64,000 bases of DNA from Bradyrhizobiaceae bacterium PARB1 (GTDB taxonomy: Bacteria; Pseudomonadota; Alphaproteobacteria; Rhizobiales; Xanthobacteraceae): the NCBI GenBank assembly GCA_002256345.1, contig NKIY01000001.1, positions 558,001 to 622,000 of the forward strand, given 5' to 3'. Every line of letters begins with the position of its first letter. Within the stretch, counting starts at the first letter, position 1. Positions 37,252-45,849 of this stretch are shown in pieces. Under the pieces are notes generated by a model. It searched no databases and was not told the DNA's origin. It saw nothing but the letters and a program-made list of their open reading frames with translations. The translations under genes were made by a program, and so were the position numbers.

Positions 37252-38853
37252 ATGACCATTTCAAGCAAAGCTTCTGCAGCATCCATCTGGTGGCAGGCCG
37301 GCACGATCTACCAGATCTATCCGCGTTCATTTCAGGATTCCAATGGCGACGGCGTAGGCGATCTTAACGGTATCGTCGAACGTCTGCCGTATCTGCGTCA
37401 ACTCGGCGTCGATGCCATCTGGATTTCACCGGTCTTCCCGTCACCGATGGCGGACTTCGGCTACGACATCTCGAACTATGTGGATATTCATCCACTATTC
37501 GGGTCACTCGCGGATTTCGATGCATTGGTCGAAGCTGCGCACGAGAACGGATTGCGGGTCATTCTCGATCTCGTGCCGAACCACACCTCCGATGAACACC
37601 CGTGGTTCGTGGAGAGCCGGTCATCGCGCGACAACCCGAAACGAGACTGGTACATCTGGCGCGATCCGAAGCCTGACGGTGGCACGCCGACCAACTGGCT
37701 GTCGGAATTCGGCGGCAGTTCGTGGCAGTATGACGCGACCACCGGGCAATACTACTATCACGCCTTCCTCGACCGGCAGCCCGATCTGAACTGGCGCAAT
37801 CCCGATGTGCGCGATGCGATCTATGAGGTGATGCGCTTCTGGATGCGCCGCGGCGTCAACGGTTTTCGTGTGGACGTGATCTGGCATCTGATCAAGGACG
37901 ACCAGTATCGCGACAACCCGGTCAATCCCAACTACATCGCAAGCCGTCCGCCGCACGAGAAGCTGATCACGCTTTACTCCGCGGATCGTCCCGAAACGCA
38001 GAACGTCGTTGCCGAAATGCGTCAGGTCGTCGACGAATTCGAGGATCGCGTGCTGATCGGCGAGATTTATCTGCCGATCGACAGGCTCGTTGCCTATTAT
38101 GGAAAGGACCTTACGGGAGCTCACCTCCCGTTCAATTTCGCGCTGCTGTCGGCGCCGTGGCATGCGCCCGACATTGCCGATCTGATCGCGCGCTATGAGG
38201 CAGTATTGCCGCTCGGTGCGTGGCCGAATTGGGTGCTCGGCAATCACGATCGGCCACGCGTGGCGACGCGGGTCGGCGAGGCACAGGCGCGCGTCGCTGC
38301 GATGTTGCTGCTGACACTGCGTGGCACACCGACGCTGTATTACGGCGACGAAATCGGCATGAAACAGGTGCCGATCGCGCCGGATCGTGTGCAGGATCCG
38401 TTCGAGAAGAATGTCCCGGGTCTTGGTGTCGGCCGCGATGGCTGCCGCACGCCCATGCAGTGGGCGGCAGGCGACAATGCCGGTTTTACGACGGGCACAC
38501 CGTGGCTGCCGCTCGATGACGATTATCGCGAGAATAACGCAGCAGCTCGTGCCATCGACCCGCGTTCGATCCTGAGCCTGTACGTCAAATTGATCGCCCT
38601 GCGCAAGCGAACGCCCGAGCTGGTGTTCGGCAGCTACGATCCTGTGGAGGCGCCAGAGGCAGTACTGGCCTATCGCCGCAGCTATGACGATCGGTCGATC
38701 GTGATCGCGCTGAATTTCACTGGTGAACCTGCACTGCTGCATGTCGGGGCGGGTGAGGTGCTGGTGTCCACCGAGCTTGATCGCGAGGGCGAGAACGTCG
38801 CCGGCCCGCTCGAACTGCGCGGCAATGAAGGCATGATCGTGCGACTGCGTTAA
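37252..38853 (+). CDS. Alpha-glucosidase / oligo-1,6-glucosidase (GH13)
   Basis: A 533-residue cytoplasmic GH13 enzyme. WWQAGTIYQIYPRSFQDSNGDG is the typical N-terminus. LVPNHTSDEHPWF is region I, GFRVDVIWHL holds the nucleophile Asp (near residue 205), VLIGEIYLP the acid/base Glu (near 268), and LGNHDRPR the third Asp (near 330). The MKQVPIAPDRVQDPFEKNVPG segment matches proteobacterial alpha-glucosidases acting on short malto- or isomalto-oligosaccharides. The chosen start lacks an obvious ribosome-binding site. Confidence 0.88.
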   Translation: MTISSKASAASIWWQAGTIYQIYPRSFQDSNGDGVGDLNGIVERLPYLRQLGVDAIWISPVFPSPMADFGYDISNYVDIHPLFGSLADFDALVEAAHENGLRVILDLVPNHTSDEHPWFVESRSSRDNPKRDWYIWRDPKPDGGTPTNWLSEFGGSSWQYDATTGQYYYHAFLDRQPDLNWRNPDVRDAIYEVMRFWMRRGVNGFRVDVIWHLIKDDQYRDNPVNPNYIASRPPHEKLITLYSADRPETQNVVAEMRQVVDEFEDRVLIGEIYLPIDRLVAYYGKDLTGAHLPFNFALLSAPWHAPDIADLIARYEAVLPLGAWPNWVLGNHDRPRVATRVGEAQARVAAMLLLTLRGTPTLYYGDEIGMKQVPIAPDRVQDPFEKNVPGLGVGRDGCRTPMQWAAGDNAGFTTGTPWLPLDDDYRENNAAARAIDPRSILSLYVKLIALRKRTPELVFGSYDPVEAPEAVLAYRRSYDDRSIVIALNFTGEPALLHVGAGEVLVSTELDREGENVAGPLELRGNEGMIVRLR

Positions 38854-38888
38854 TCGTAGGATGGGTTGAGCAGAGGCGCGCGAGCGCC

Positions 38889-38937
38889 GGAGCGATACCC
38901 ATCACGGCGGGGCGCATGATGTGATGGGTATCGCTCC
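38889..38937. repeat. 17-bp perfect inverted repeat (REP-like)
   Basis: GGAGCGATACCCATCAC (38889-38905) pairs perfectly with 38921-38937 across a 15-nt loop. The outer flanks GTAGGATGGG...TATCCTAG add further imperfect pairing. It resembles the degenerate element at 28108-28154. Confidence 0.75.
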
Positions 38938-38966
38938 GCTCGCCTTATCCTAGAACGTGTGAATCG

Positions 38967-38994
38967 AAACGCCGCCGATTGCTCGGCGGCGTTT
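38967..38994. terminator. Bidirectional terminator
   Basis: AAACGCCGCCGA, loop TTGC, TCGGCGGCGTTT is a perfect 12-bp stem between two convergent genes. It lies 20 bp from the stop codon of the minus-strand binding-protein gene. Confidence 0.85.
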
Positions 38995-39013
38995 GCGTTG
39001 ATCGTTGTGGCTA

Positions 39014-40612
39014 TTAGTCCAGGCCGATCGTGGTCAGGTCCTGGAACCAGTGCTGCGCCTGCACGAACTTCTTCACTTTCGGCGACAATGCGTGCGGGTT
39101 GGTGTCGTGCACGACCCAGACCAGCACAGCGTCATCGACGATCTGCGCATGCGCTTCGGCGAGCAGCTCGTCCTGTTTCTTAGGATCGAAGTTGTTCTTC
39201 GCTTCGTCGATCAGCGCGTCGACCTTTGGATTCTTGTAGCCGCCCCAGTTCACGCCGACCGGTGCGATCTGGCCGGAATGGAAGAAGCGCACGATGGCAT
39301 ACAGGGGGTCCGACGTGACATAGGCGATATTGTTCGCGGTGATGCCCTTCATGCTCTCATCGGCCGCCCCCTTGCGCCACGCGGTGTAGAGAACCTCAAG
39401 CTCGACCACCTTGAACTCGATCTCGATGCCGATTTCCTTGAAGCTCTGCTGCAGGAATTCGTTGATCGGCAGCGACAGCATCTGGCCGGTGCCGCCATTG
39501 GCGATGATGAAGGTCGCCTTCAGCGGCTTGTCCGGACCATAGCCGGCTTCTTTCACCAGCTTCTTGGCCTCAGCGAGGTCATATTTGATCTTGAAGTTCG
39601 GCTTGCCGAACCATGGGCTCGACGGATCGACCTGGCCAACCGCCGGCTTGGCGAGGCCGTTCATCAGCGCAACGACGCCATCGCGATCAATGGCAAGGTT
39701 GAGCGCCTTGCGCAGGCGTACGTCGGTCCAGGGCGAGCCGGGCAGTACGCTGAGATGATAATTCCAGACATGCGGCGTCACGTTGTCGACGATCTTCATG
39801 CCGGCAGCCTTGAGTTGCGGCACAGCATCGGGAGCAGGGGTCTCGATGAGATCGACCTGGCCTGCGAGCAGGGCATTGGTGCGGGTCAGTGCTTCAGGCA
39901 TCGGGATCAGCACCAGCTTGTCCGCTTTCGGAATGCGTTTCTTGTCCCAGTAGTCAGCGTTCTTGCTGAGTTCGGCGAGTTCGCGTGGCACCAGCTTCGT
40001 CAACTTGAACGGACCGGTGCCTGAGGGCTGCGACGCGAACTTATCCCAGTCCTTGCCGACCTTCTCATACTGTGCCGGGCTGGAAACCAGGAACCAGAGC
40101 ATCTGATAGGGGAAGAATGAATCGACCGTCTTGGTGGTGATCTCCACCGTGCCGTCGTCGATCTTGGCGTAGCTCGCAACCGAGGGCAGGCGGGTCTTCA
40201 CCTGCGCGCTCTGGCGCTTGTCGAATTGCGGTGCTTTTTCATTCAGCACCTTGTCCAGATTCCAGATCACCGCGTCGGCATTGAATTCGCTACCGTCGTG
40301 AAACTTGACGCCTTTGCGCAGCGTGAAGCGCCATTTGGTCTTGTCCTTGTCGTCCACCTTCCACTCGGTGGCGAGACCAGGAATAAGTTTGCCGGGGCGA
40401 TCGGCGATGTCCATCTCCCATGCCACGAGCGGGTCATAGATCGTGTAGCCAGTAAACTGATAGCCGCCGGCGCCGCGATCGGGCTGACCGGTGGTCAGCG
40501 GAACGTCGGCCATCGAAATACCGTAACGCACAATTGTCTCGGCTTTCGCGGGTGCAGCGAGGCCAATGAGGGCCACCAGCGCTGCTCCTGCGAAAGAAAA
40601 TCGAAAACTCAT
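39014..40612 (-). CDS. ABC transporter solute-binding protein, family 5 (peptide/opine/nickel type)
   Basis: A 532-residue periplasmic binding protein with a signal peptide (cleavage near AAPAKA-ET). The family-5 signature is visible as LTTGQPDRGAGGYQFTGYTIYDPL and KWRFTLRKGVKFHDGSEFNADAVIWNLDKVL. It is paralogous to the divergent gene at 40824: the mature starts (ETIVRYGISMADVP versus ETVMRIGMTVADIP) and later motifs align. No permease genes lie downstream on this strand, so it probably shares the permeases of the divergent operon. AGGAG precedes the ATG at 40612, and a sigma-54-type promoter is at 40651-40667. Confidence 0.9.
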   Translation of the reverse strand: MSFRFSFAGAALVALIGLAAPAKAETIVRYGISMADVPLTTGQPDRGAGGYQFTGYTIYDPLVAWEMDIADRPGKLIPGLATEWKVDDKDKTKWRFTLRKGVKFHDGSEFNADAVIWNLDKVLNEKAPQFDKRQSAQVKTRLPSVASYAKIDDGTVEITTKTVDSFFPYQMLWFLVSSPAQYEKVGKDWDKFASQPSGTGPFKLTKLVPRELAELSKNADYWDKKRIPKADKLVLIPMPEALTRTNALLAGQVDLIETPAPDAVPQLKAAGMKIVDNVTPHVWNYHLSVLPGSPWTDVRLRKALNLAIDRDGVVALMNGLAKPAVGQVDPSSPWFGKPNFKIKYDLAEAKKLVKEAGYGPDKPLKATFIIANGGTGQMLSLPINEFLQQSFKEIGIEIEFKVVELEVLYTAWRKGAADESMKGITANNIAYVTSDPLYAIVRFFHSGQIAPVGVNWGGYKNPKVDALIDEAKNNFDPKKQDELLAEAHAQIVDDAVLVWVVHDTNPHALSPKVKKFVQAQHWFQDLTTIGLD

Positions 40613-40650
40613 CCCGAACTCCTGATGTGGAAAACATTCATTGGCGGCTA

Positions 40651-40667
40651 AGCAAGCTTGGTGCCAG
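40651..40667 (-). promoter_or_regulatory. Candidate sigma-54 promoter of the leftward binding-protein gene
   Basis: On the minus strand CTGGCACCAAGCTTGCT matches the -24/-12 consensus YTGGCACGRNNNTTGCW at every fixed position except one (C for G). GG and GC are exactly 10 bp apart. The distance from the -12 element to the ATG at 40612 is about 40 bp. Confidence 0.7.
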
Positions 40668-40748
40668 ACTGGTTCCAATCAAGAAGCCCTGCGCCAGTCA
40701 GCCGCGGGGGAGGAGGATGTACACCGCACGCGCACGTTGCTCTCATTA

Positions 40749-40765
40749 TTGGCACAGGCGTTGCA
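40749..40765 (+). promoter_or_regulatory. Candidate sigma-54 promoter of the rightward transport/amidase operon
   Basis: TTGGCACAGGCGTTGCA matches YTGGCACGRNNNTTGCW with a single deviation (A for G at the eighth position). GG and GC are 10 bp apart. It lies about 60 bp before the ATG at 40824. About 80 bp separate it from the opposing sigma-54 candidate, room for shared enhancer-binding sites, though I see no clear NtrC box. Confidence 0.7.
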
Positions 40766-40823
40766 TTGCACTGCATCAGAATTAGCCAACCGAATTCGTA
40801 TTGAAAGAAGGGGACTAGTCAGA

Positions 40824-42491
40824 ATGCGTATCGAGAAGCCAATCACAGGCCGTCTAAGAACTGCTCTCGCGATGTTCACGGTCGCGACAGCGCTGACGCT
40901 GCCGCAATTCGCGCAAGCCGAAACGGTGATGCGCATCGGCATGACCGTTGCGGATATCCCGCGCACGCTCGGCCAGCCCGATCAGGGATTTGAAGGTAAT
41001 CGCTTCACTGGCAATACAATGTATGATGGTCTCACCATCTGGGATCTGTCGTCTGCCACCAAGCCGAGCGTTGTGATCCCCGGATTGGCTACGGAATGGG
41101 CAGTCAACGACAGCGACAAGACCAAATGGGTCTTCAAGCTGCGTCCCGGCGTGAAATTCCACGATGGCAGCGACTTCAATGCCGATGCTGTGGTGTGGAA
41201 TGTCGAGAAGGTGCTGAAGCAGGACGCGCCGCAATTCGATGCAAGCCAGGTCGGCGTTACCGCCTCGCGCATGCCGACGCTGCTCTCGGCGAAGAAGATC
41301 GACGACATGACCGTCGAACTGACCACCAAGGAGCCGGACAGCTTCCTGCCAATCAATCTGACCAATCTCTTTATGGCGAGTCCTACCAAGTGGCAGTCGT
41401 TCTATGACAAGGCGCAGGGCGCCGATGCCAAGGCGAAGTCAGCTGCCGCATGGGATGCCTTCTCGAAGGATGCATCGGGCACCGGCCCGTGGAAGATGGC
41501 CAAGTTCACGCCGCGCGAGCGGCTCGAACTGGTGAAGAACGATGCATATTGGAACAAGGATCGCGTTCCGAAAGTCGACAAGATGGTACTCTTGCCGATG
41601 CCGGAAGCCAACGCCCGCACTGCGGCGTTGCTATCCGGCCAGATCGACTGGGCCGAAGCGCCGGCGCCGGATGCGGTGAAGGAAATCACCGCGCGCGGCT
41701 TCAAGATCGAGAAGAACGAGCAGCCGCATGTCTGGCCGTGGCAGTTCTCGCGCATCGAGGGATCGCCCTGGAACGACATCCGCGTCCGCAAGGCAGCTAA
41801 TCTGTGCATCGACCGCGAAGGCCTGCGTGACGGCCTGCTTGCCGGCCTGATGGTGCCTGCCACCGGCACGTTCGAACCCGGTCATCCCTGGCGCGGCAAT
41901 CCGACCTTCCAGATCAAATATGATCTGAAGGCCGCGCAGGCGCTGATGAAGGAAGCCGGTTTTGGCCCCAACAAGAAGCTGACGGTGAAGACGCAGACTT
42001 CGGCATCAGGCTCCGGCCAGATGCTGCCTCTGCCGATGAACGAATATATGCAGCAGGCGCTGGCGGAGTGCTACTTCGACGTCCAGCTCGACGTCATCGA
42101 GTGGAACACGCTGTTCACCAACTGGCGCCGTGGCGCCAAGGATCCGACGGCGAATGGCGCGAATGCGACCAATGTCACCTATGCGGCAATGGATCCATTC
42201 TTCGCACTGGTCCGCTTCCTGCAGTCGGGCATGGCGCCGCCGGTGTCGAACAACTGGGGTTACAACAACAATCCCAAATTCGACGAGCTTGTGAAGAAGG
42301 CACGCACCACTTTCGATCCGGCCGAGCGCGACAAGGCACTGGCGGAGTTGCATGCAGCGTCGGTGGACGATGCAGCGTTCCTCTATGTGGCGCATGACGT
42401 CGGCCCGCGTGCGCTGAGTCCGAAGATCAAGAACTTCGTGCAACCGAAGAGCTGGTTCGTCGACTTCTCGCCGATCACCATGACGCCGTAG
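40824..42491 (+). CDS. ABC transporter solute-binding protein, family 5, first gene of amidase operon
   Basis: A 555-residue periplasmic binding protein. The signal peptide ends near PQFAQA-ET (residue 32). GQPDQGFEGNRFTGNTMYDGL and KWVFKLRPGVKFHDGSDFNADAVVWNVEKVL are family-5 hallmarks, and the C-terminal half holds ASVDDAAFLYVAHDVGPRALSP. GAAGGGG lies 11 bp before the ATG at 40824; open frame upstream to 40641 crosses the promoter region and is not coding. It heads an operon that continues after a large inverted repeat with permeases, ATPases and amidase. The ligand is unknown; the amidase suggests an amide- or peptide-like compound. Confidence 0.9.
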   Translation: MRIEKPITGRLRTALAMFTVATALTLPQFAQAETVMRIGMTVADIPRTLGQPDQGFEGNRFTGNTMYDGLTIWDLSSATKPSVVIPGLATEWAVNDSDKTKWVFKLRPGVKFHDGSDFNADAVVWNVEKVLKQDAPQFDASQVGVTASRMPTLLSAKKIDDMTVELTTKEPDSFLPINLTNLFMASPTKWQSFYDKAQGADAKAKSAAAWDAFSKDASGTGPWKMAKFTPRERLELVKNDAYWNKDRVPKVDKMVLLPMPEANARTAALLSGQIDWAEAPAPDAVKEITARGFKIEKNEQPHVWPWQFSRIEGSPWNDIRVRKAANLCIDREGLRDGLLAGLMVPATGTFEPGHPWRGNPTFQIKYDLKAAQALMKEAGFGPNKKLTVKTQTSASGSGQMLPLPMNEYMQQALAECYFDVQLDVIEWNTLFTNWRRGAKDPTANGANATNVTYAAMDPFFALVRFLQSGMAPPVSNNWGYNNNPKFDELVKKARTTFDPAERDKALAELHAASVDDAAFLYVAHDVGPRALSPKIKNFVQPKSWFVDFSPITMTP

Positions 42492-42513
42492 GGCGAGGCG
42501 TACTTTCTGCCCT

Positions 42514-42681
42514 TCCCCCAAGCACAGCGAAGCTGTGCGGATGGGGAGGGTGGATCGAACGCGAAGCGTTCGAGACGGGTGAGGGGTGCCACAAGCTCCG
42601 AGCCCGGCCGTACCCCTCACCCGCCTCCGCTGCGCGAAGGCACCTTCTCCCATCCTGCACAGCTTCGCTGTGCTTGGGGGA
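42514..42681. repeat. Large nested inverted repeat inside the transport operon
   Basis: The outer arms at 42514-42538 and 42657-42681 are perfectly complementary over 25 bp. An inner pair is built on GGGTGAGGGGT (42576-42586) and ACCCCTCACCC, and small hairpins such as CGAACGCGAAGCGTTCG lie between. It fills the 244-bp gap between the binding-protein gene and the first permease gene. In a transcript it would form a very stable hairpin, as REP elements do behind maltose-binding protein genes. Confidence 0.85.
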
Positions 42682-42735
42682 GAAGGAAAGAGGAGAGCCT
42701 ATGCGGGCTCTTCGTCGAGAAATAGAAGGTGCCCC

Positions 42736-43689
42736 TTGTTCGCTTATGTCGCTCGTCGCATCGTTTACGCGATCCCCATCATTCTCAGCGTTGCGCTGGT
42801 GTGCTTCCTGCTCGTGCATATCACGCCCGGCGATCCGCTTGTCGCGGTGTTGCCTGCCGACGCCTCCCAGGAGCTGGCGCAGCAGCTGCGCGTTGCCTAT
42901 GGCTTTGACAAGCCGTTGCCGGTGCAGTTCGGCCTTTGGGTCTGGCGGGCGCTGCATGGCGATCTCGGAGCCTCCATCGCCACCGGCCGCCCGGTGCTCG
43001 CCGAAGTCATGAATGCCGTCCGCAACACGGTGATGCTCGCCGTGTTTGCTGCGGCCATCGGCTTTACGCTCGGTCTGTTCTTCGGCCTGATTGCCGGCTA
43101 TTTCCGCGACACCTGGGTCGACAAGGTCGCCACCTCCATCGCGATTGCTGGCGTGTCCGTGCCGCATTACTGGCTCGGTATGGTGATGGTCATCATCTTC
43201 TCTGTGCAGCTCAACTGGCTGCCCGCGGTCGGCGCCGGCCCCGGTGGCTCCGGCGCCTGGGCGTGGGACTGGGAGCACATCAAGTATCTCATCCTGCCTG
43301 CCGTCACGACCTCGGTGATCCCGATGGGCATCGTGACCCGCACGGTGCGTGCGCTCACGGGCGACATCCTCTCGCAGGATTTTGTCGAAGCCTTGCGTGC
43401 CAAGGGTCTTCAGGAGTTCAAGGTGTTCAGGCACGTCATCAAGAATGCGGCACCGACCGCACTTGCCGTGATGGGCTTGCAGCTCGGTTACATGCTTGGC
43501 GGCTCGATCCTGATCGAAACCGTGTTCTCGTGGCCCGGCTCGGGCCTGCTGCTGAATTCAGCGATCTTCCAGCGCGACCTGCCGCTGCTGCAGGGCACGA
43601 TCCTGGTGCTGGCGCTGTTCTTCGTCTTCCTCAATCTCCTGGTCGATATCGCGCAGGCGTCCATCGATCCGCGCATCAAGCGGGCCTGA
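42736..43689 (+). CDS. ABC transporter permease, DppB/OppB type
   Basis: A 317-residue inner-membrane permease with six helices. It starts FAYVARRIVYAIPIILSVALVCFLL, and carries LVHITPGDPL near residue 30 and the ATPase-contacting EAA-like loop VEALRAKGLQEFKVFRHVIKNA near 220. The start is taken as TTG at 42736, with AAGGT just upstream; no ATG fits the family N-terminus. It immediately follows the large inverted repeat. Confidence 0.88.
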   Translation: MFAYVARRIVYAIPIILSVALVCFLLVHITPGDPLVAVLPADASQELAQQLRVAYGFDKPLPVQFGLWVWRALHGDLGASIATGRPVLAEVMNAVRNTVMLAVFAAAIGFTLGLFFGLIAGYFRDTWVDKVATSIAIAGVSVPHYWLGMVMVIIFSVQLNWLPAVGAGPGGSGAWAWDWEHIKYLILPAVTTSVIPMGIVTRTVRALTGDILSQDFVEALRAKGLQEFKVFRHVIKNAAPTALAVMGLQLGYMLGGSILIETVFSWPGSGLLLNSAIFQRDLPLLQGTILVLALFFVFLNLLVDIAQASIDPRIKRA

Positions 43690-43693
43690 CGCC

Positions 43694-44581
43694 ATGACTG
43701 TGATTACAGACACCGCCCTTCAGGCAGCCCCCGCCACCAAAGCCCGTGGTTACTGGGCCACGGTCGGTCGCCGTATCCGCCGTGACAAGGTCTCGATGGC
43801 CTGCGCGGCAATCCTGCTCCTGATCCTGCTCGCTGCGATCTTCGCGCCCTATCTCGGTCTCGCCGATCCCTACCAGGGCTCGATGATCCGCCGCCTGCGC
43901 GCGATCGGTACGCCGAACTATCCGCTCGGCACCGACGAACTCGGCCGCGATATGCTCGCACGCCTGATCTATGGCGGCCGCCTGTCGCTGCTCATTGGCA
44001 TTCTGCCGGTCATCCTTGCTTTCATCATCGGCACCTCGCTCGGCCTCGTCGCCGGCTATGTCGGCGGCAAGCTCAACACCGCGATCATGCGCACGGTGGA
44101 CGTGTTCTACGCCTTTCCGTCGGTGCTGCTGGCGATCGCGATCTCCGGCGCGCTCGGTGCCGGCATCGTCAATTCCATCGTCTCGCTCACCATCGTCTTC
44201 GTGCCGCAGATCACCCGCGTCGCCGAGAGCGTCACGACGGGCGTGCGGAACATGGACTATGTGGAAGCCGCCCGCGCGTCCGGCGCGGGCGCCTTCACCA
44301 TCATGCGCGTGCACATGCTCGGCAATGTGCTGGGCTCGATATTCGTCTATGCGACCGGCCTCATCTCGGTGTCGATGATCCTCGCCGCCGGCCTGTCGTT
44401 CCTCGGTCTCGGCACCAAGCCGCCGGAGCCGGAATGGGGCCTGATGCTGAACACCCTGCGCACCGCGATCTATGTCAATCCGTGGGTGGCCGCGCTGCCC
44501 GGCGTGATGATCTTTGCCGTGTCGATCTGCTTCAACCTGCTGAGCGACGGCATGCGCAGCGCCATGGATATCCGGAACTGA
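43694..44581 (+). CDS. ABC transporter permease, DppC/OppC type
   Basis: A 295-residue permease partner. Its first helix is MACAAILLLILLAAIFAPYLGL, with the family motif YPLGTDELGRDMLARLIYGGRLSLLIG near residue 78 and the cytoplasmic coupling loop YVEAARASGAGAFTIMRVHMLGNV near 195. It starts 4 bp after the DppB-type gene. Together they form the membrane channel of the operon. Confidence 0.9.
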   Translation: MTVITDTALQAAPATKARGYWATVGRRIRRDKVSMACAAILLLILLAAIFAPYLGLADPYQGSMIRRLRAIGTPNYPLGTDELGRDMLARLIYGGRLSLLIGILPVILAFIIGTSLGLVAGYVGGKLNTAIMRTVDVFYAFPSVLLAIAISGALGAGIVNSIVSLTIVFVPQITRVAESVTTGVRNMDYVEAARASGAGAFTIMRVHMLGNVLGSIFVYATGLISVSMILAAGLSFLGLGTKPPEPEWGLMLNTLRTAIYVNPWVAALPGVMIFAVSICFNLLSDGMRSAMDIRN

Positions 44582-44585
44582 CGAT

Positions 44586-45650
44586 ATGACAGATACGCTC
44601 GAAGTCACCGACAAGATGCTCGACCCAATCGAAGATATCGGCGGTGAGGCGCAGCCGCTGCTCCATGTCAAAGGTCTCACAAAACACTTCCCGGTGCGCG
44701 GCGGTCTGTTCGCGCCCAGCAAGACTGTGCGCGCCGTGGACGATGTCACTTTCGCCATCGGCAAGGGCGAGACGGTCGGCATCGTCGGCGAGTCCGGCTG
44801 TGGCAAGTCCACTACCGCGCGTCTTCTGATGCATCTGATGCCGCGCAATTCCGGCGATATCATCTTCGACGGCCGCGCCGTCGGCCGCGAATTAACCCTG
44901 CGCGAACTGCGACGCGGCATGCAGATGGTGTTTCAGGACAGCTACGCCTCGCTGAATCCACGCCTCACCATCGAGGAGTCGGTTGCTTTCGGTCCGAAAG
45001 TGCACGGCATGGCCGACAAGACCGCGCGCGCGCTTGCCCGGGATCTGCTCGGCAAAGTGGGCTTGCGACCGGAAGTGTTCGCCAATCGCTATCCGCACGA
45101 GGTTTCGGGCGGTCAGCGTCAGCGCGTCAACATCGCGCGCGCACTCGCGCTGTCACCGCGTCTTGTCATCCTCGACGAAGCCGTCTCCGCGCTCGATAAG
45201 TCGGTCGAGGCGCAGGTGCTCAATCTGCTGGTGGATCTCAAGCGCGAATTCGGCCTGACCTACCTCTTTATCAGCCATGACCTCAATGTCGTCCGCTACA
45301 TCTCCGATCGTGTGCTGGTGATGTATCTCGGCGAAGTCGTCGAGCTAGGCCCGGTGGACGACGTCTGGGATGCACCGGCGCATCCCTATACGCGCGCGCT
45401 GCTGGCTGCGATGCCGTCTACCGATCCCGACAACCGCACGCAAACACCGCCGATCACCGGTGATCCGCCGAACCCGATCGATCCGCCGTCCGGCTGCCGT
45501 TTCCATACGCGCTGCGCGTTCGCCGAAGCTATGTGCGGCGAAACCAAGCCGGCGCTGACGGAGATTACCGCCAGCGGCCATCAGGCTGCCTGCTTCATGG
45601 CGATCCCCGGCTCCGGCCACAGCAAGGCGCCAAGCGCAGGAGTGCAGTGA
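44586..45650 (+). CDS. ABC transporter ATPase, DppF/OppF type
   Basis: A 354-residue ATPase with Walker A GESGCGKSTTARLL (near residue 67), signature VSGGQRQRVNIARALALSP (near 170) and Walker B LVILDEAVSALD. The C-terminal oligopeptide-family extension contains the Cys-rich motif PSGCRFHTRCAFAEAMC near residue 300. It starts 4 bp after the permease gene. An unusual 20-residue N-terminal lead precedes the ATPase fold. Confidence 0.9.
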   Translation: MTDTLEVTDKMLDPIEDIGGEAQPLLHVKGLTKHFPVRGGLFAPSKTVRAVDDVTFAIGKGETVGIVGESGCGKSTTARLLMHLMPRNSGDIIFDGRAVGRELTLRELRRGMQMVFQDSYASLNPRLTIEESVAFGPKVHGMADKTARALARDLLGKVGLRPEVFANRYPHEVSGGQRQRVNIARALALSPRLVILDEAVSALDKSVEAQVLNLLVDLKREFGLTYLFISHDLNVVRYISDRVLVMYLGEVVELGPVDDVWDAPAHPYTRALLAAMPSTDPDNRTQTPPITGDPPNPIDPPSGCRFHTRCAFAEAMCGETKPALTEITASGHQAACFMAIPGSGHSKAPSAGVQ

Positions 45651-45651
45651 C

Positions 45652-45849
45652 ATGGCGAAGCCCAGCGCGAAACAGATCAAGGTTCTGTCCGAGGTGACAG
45701 GACTGCCAGCCTCCGATGAAGTCGCCGAGCGTATCGCCGTCTCCATGGGCCCGGCTTTCGAGAACTTCGCTGCCATCGCCGGCACGCTGCCGCTCGATCT
45801 CGAGCCCGCGACCTATATCACGGTCCAGAACGGAAAGGCCGGCAAATGA
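45652..45849 (+). CDS. AtzG-like small amidase partner (DUF4089 type)
   Basis: A 65-residue protein sitting between a transporter ATPase and an amidase, overlapping the amidase start by ATGA. The pattern GLP...ERIAVSMGPAFENFAAIAGTLPLDLEPATYI resembles AtzG/DUF4089 proteins, which bind and stabilise AtzE-type amidases much as GatC supports GatA. AGGAG lies about 9 bp upstream of the ATG. Similarity is from memory of the family pattern and moderate; the gene position strengthens it. Confidence 0.65.
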   Translation: MAKPSAKQIKVLSEVTGLPASDEVAERIAVSMGPAFENFAAIAGTLPLDLEPATYITVQNGKAGK

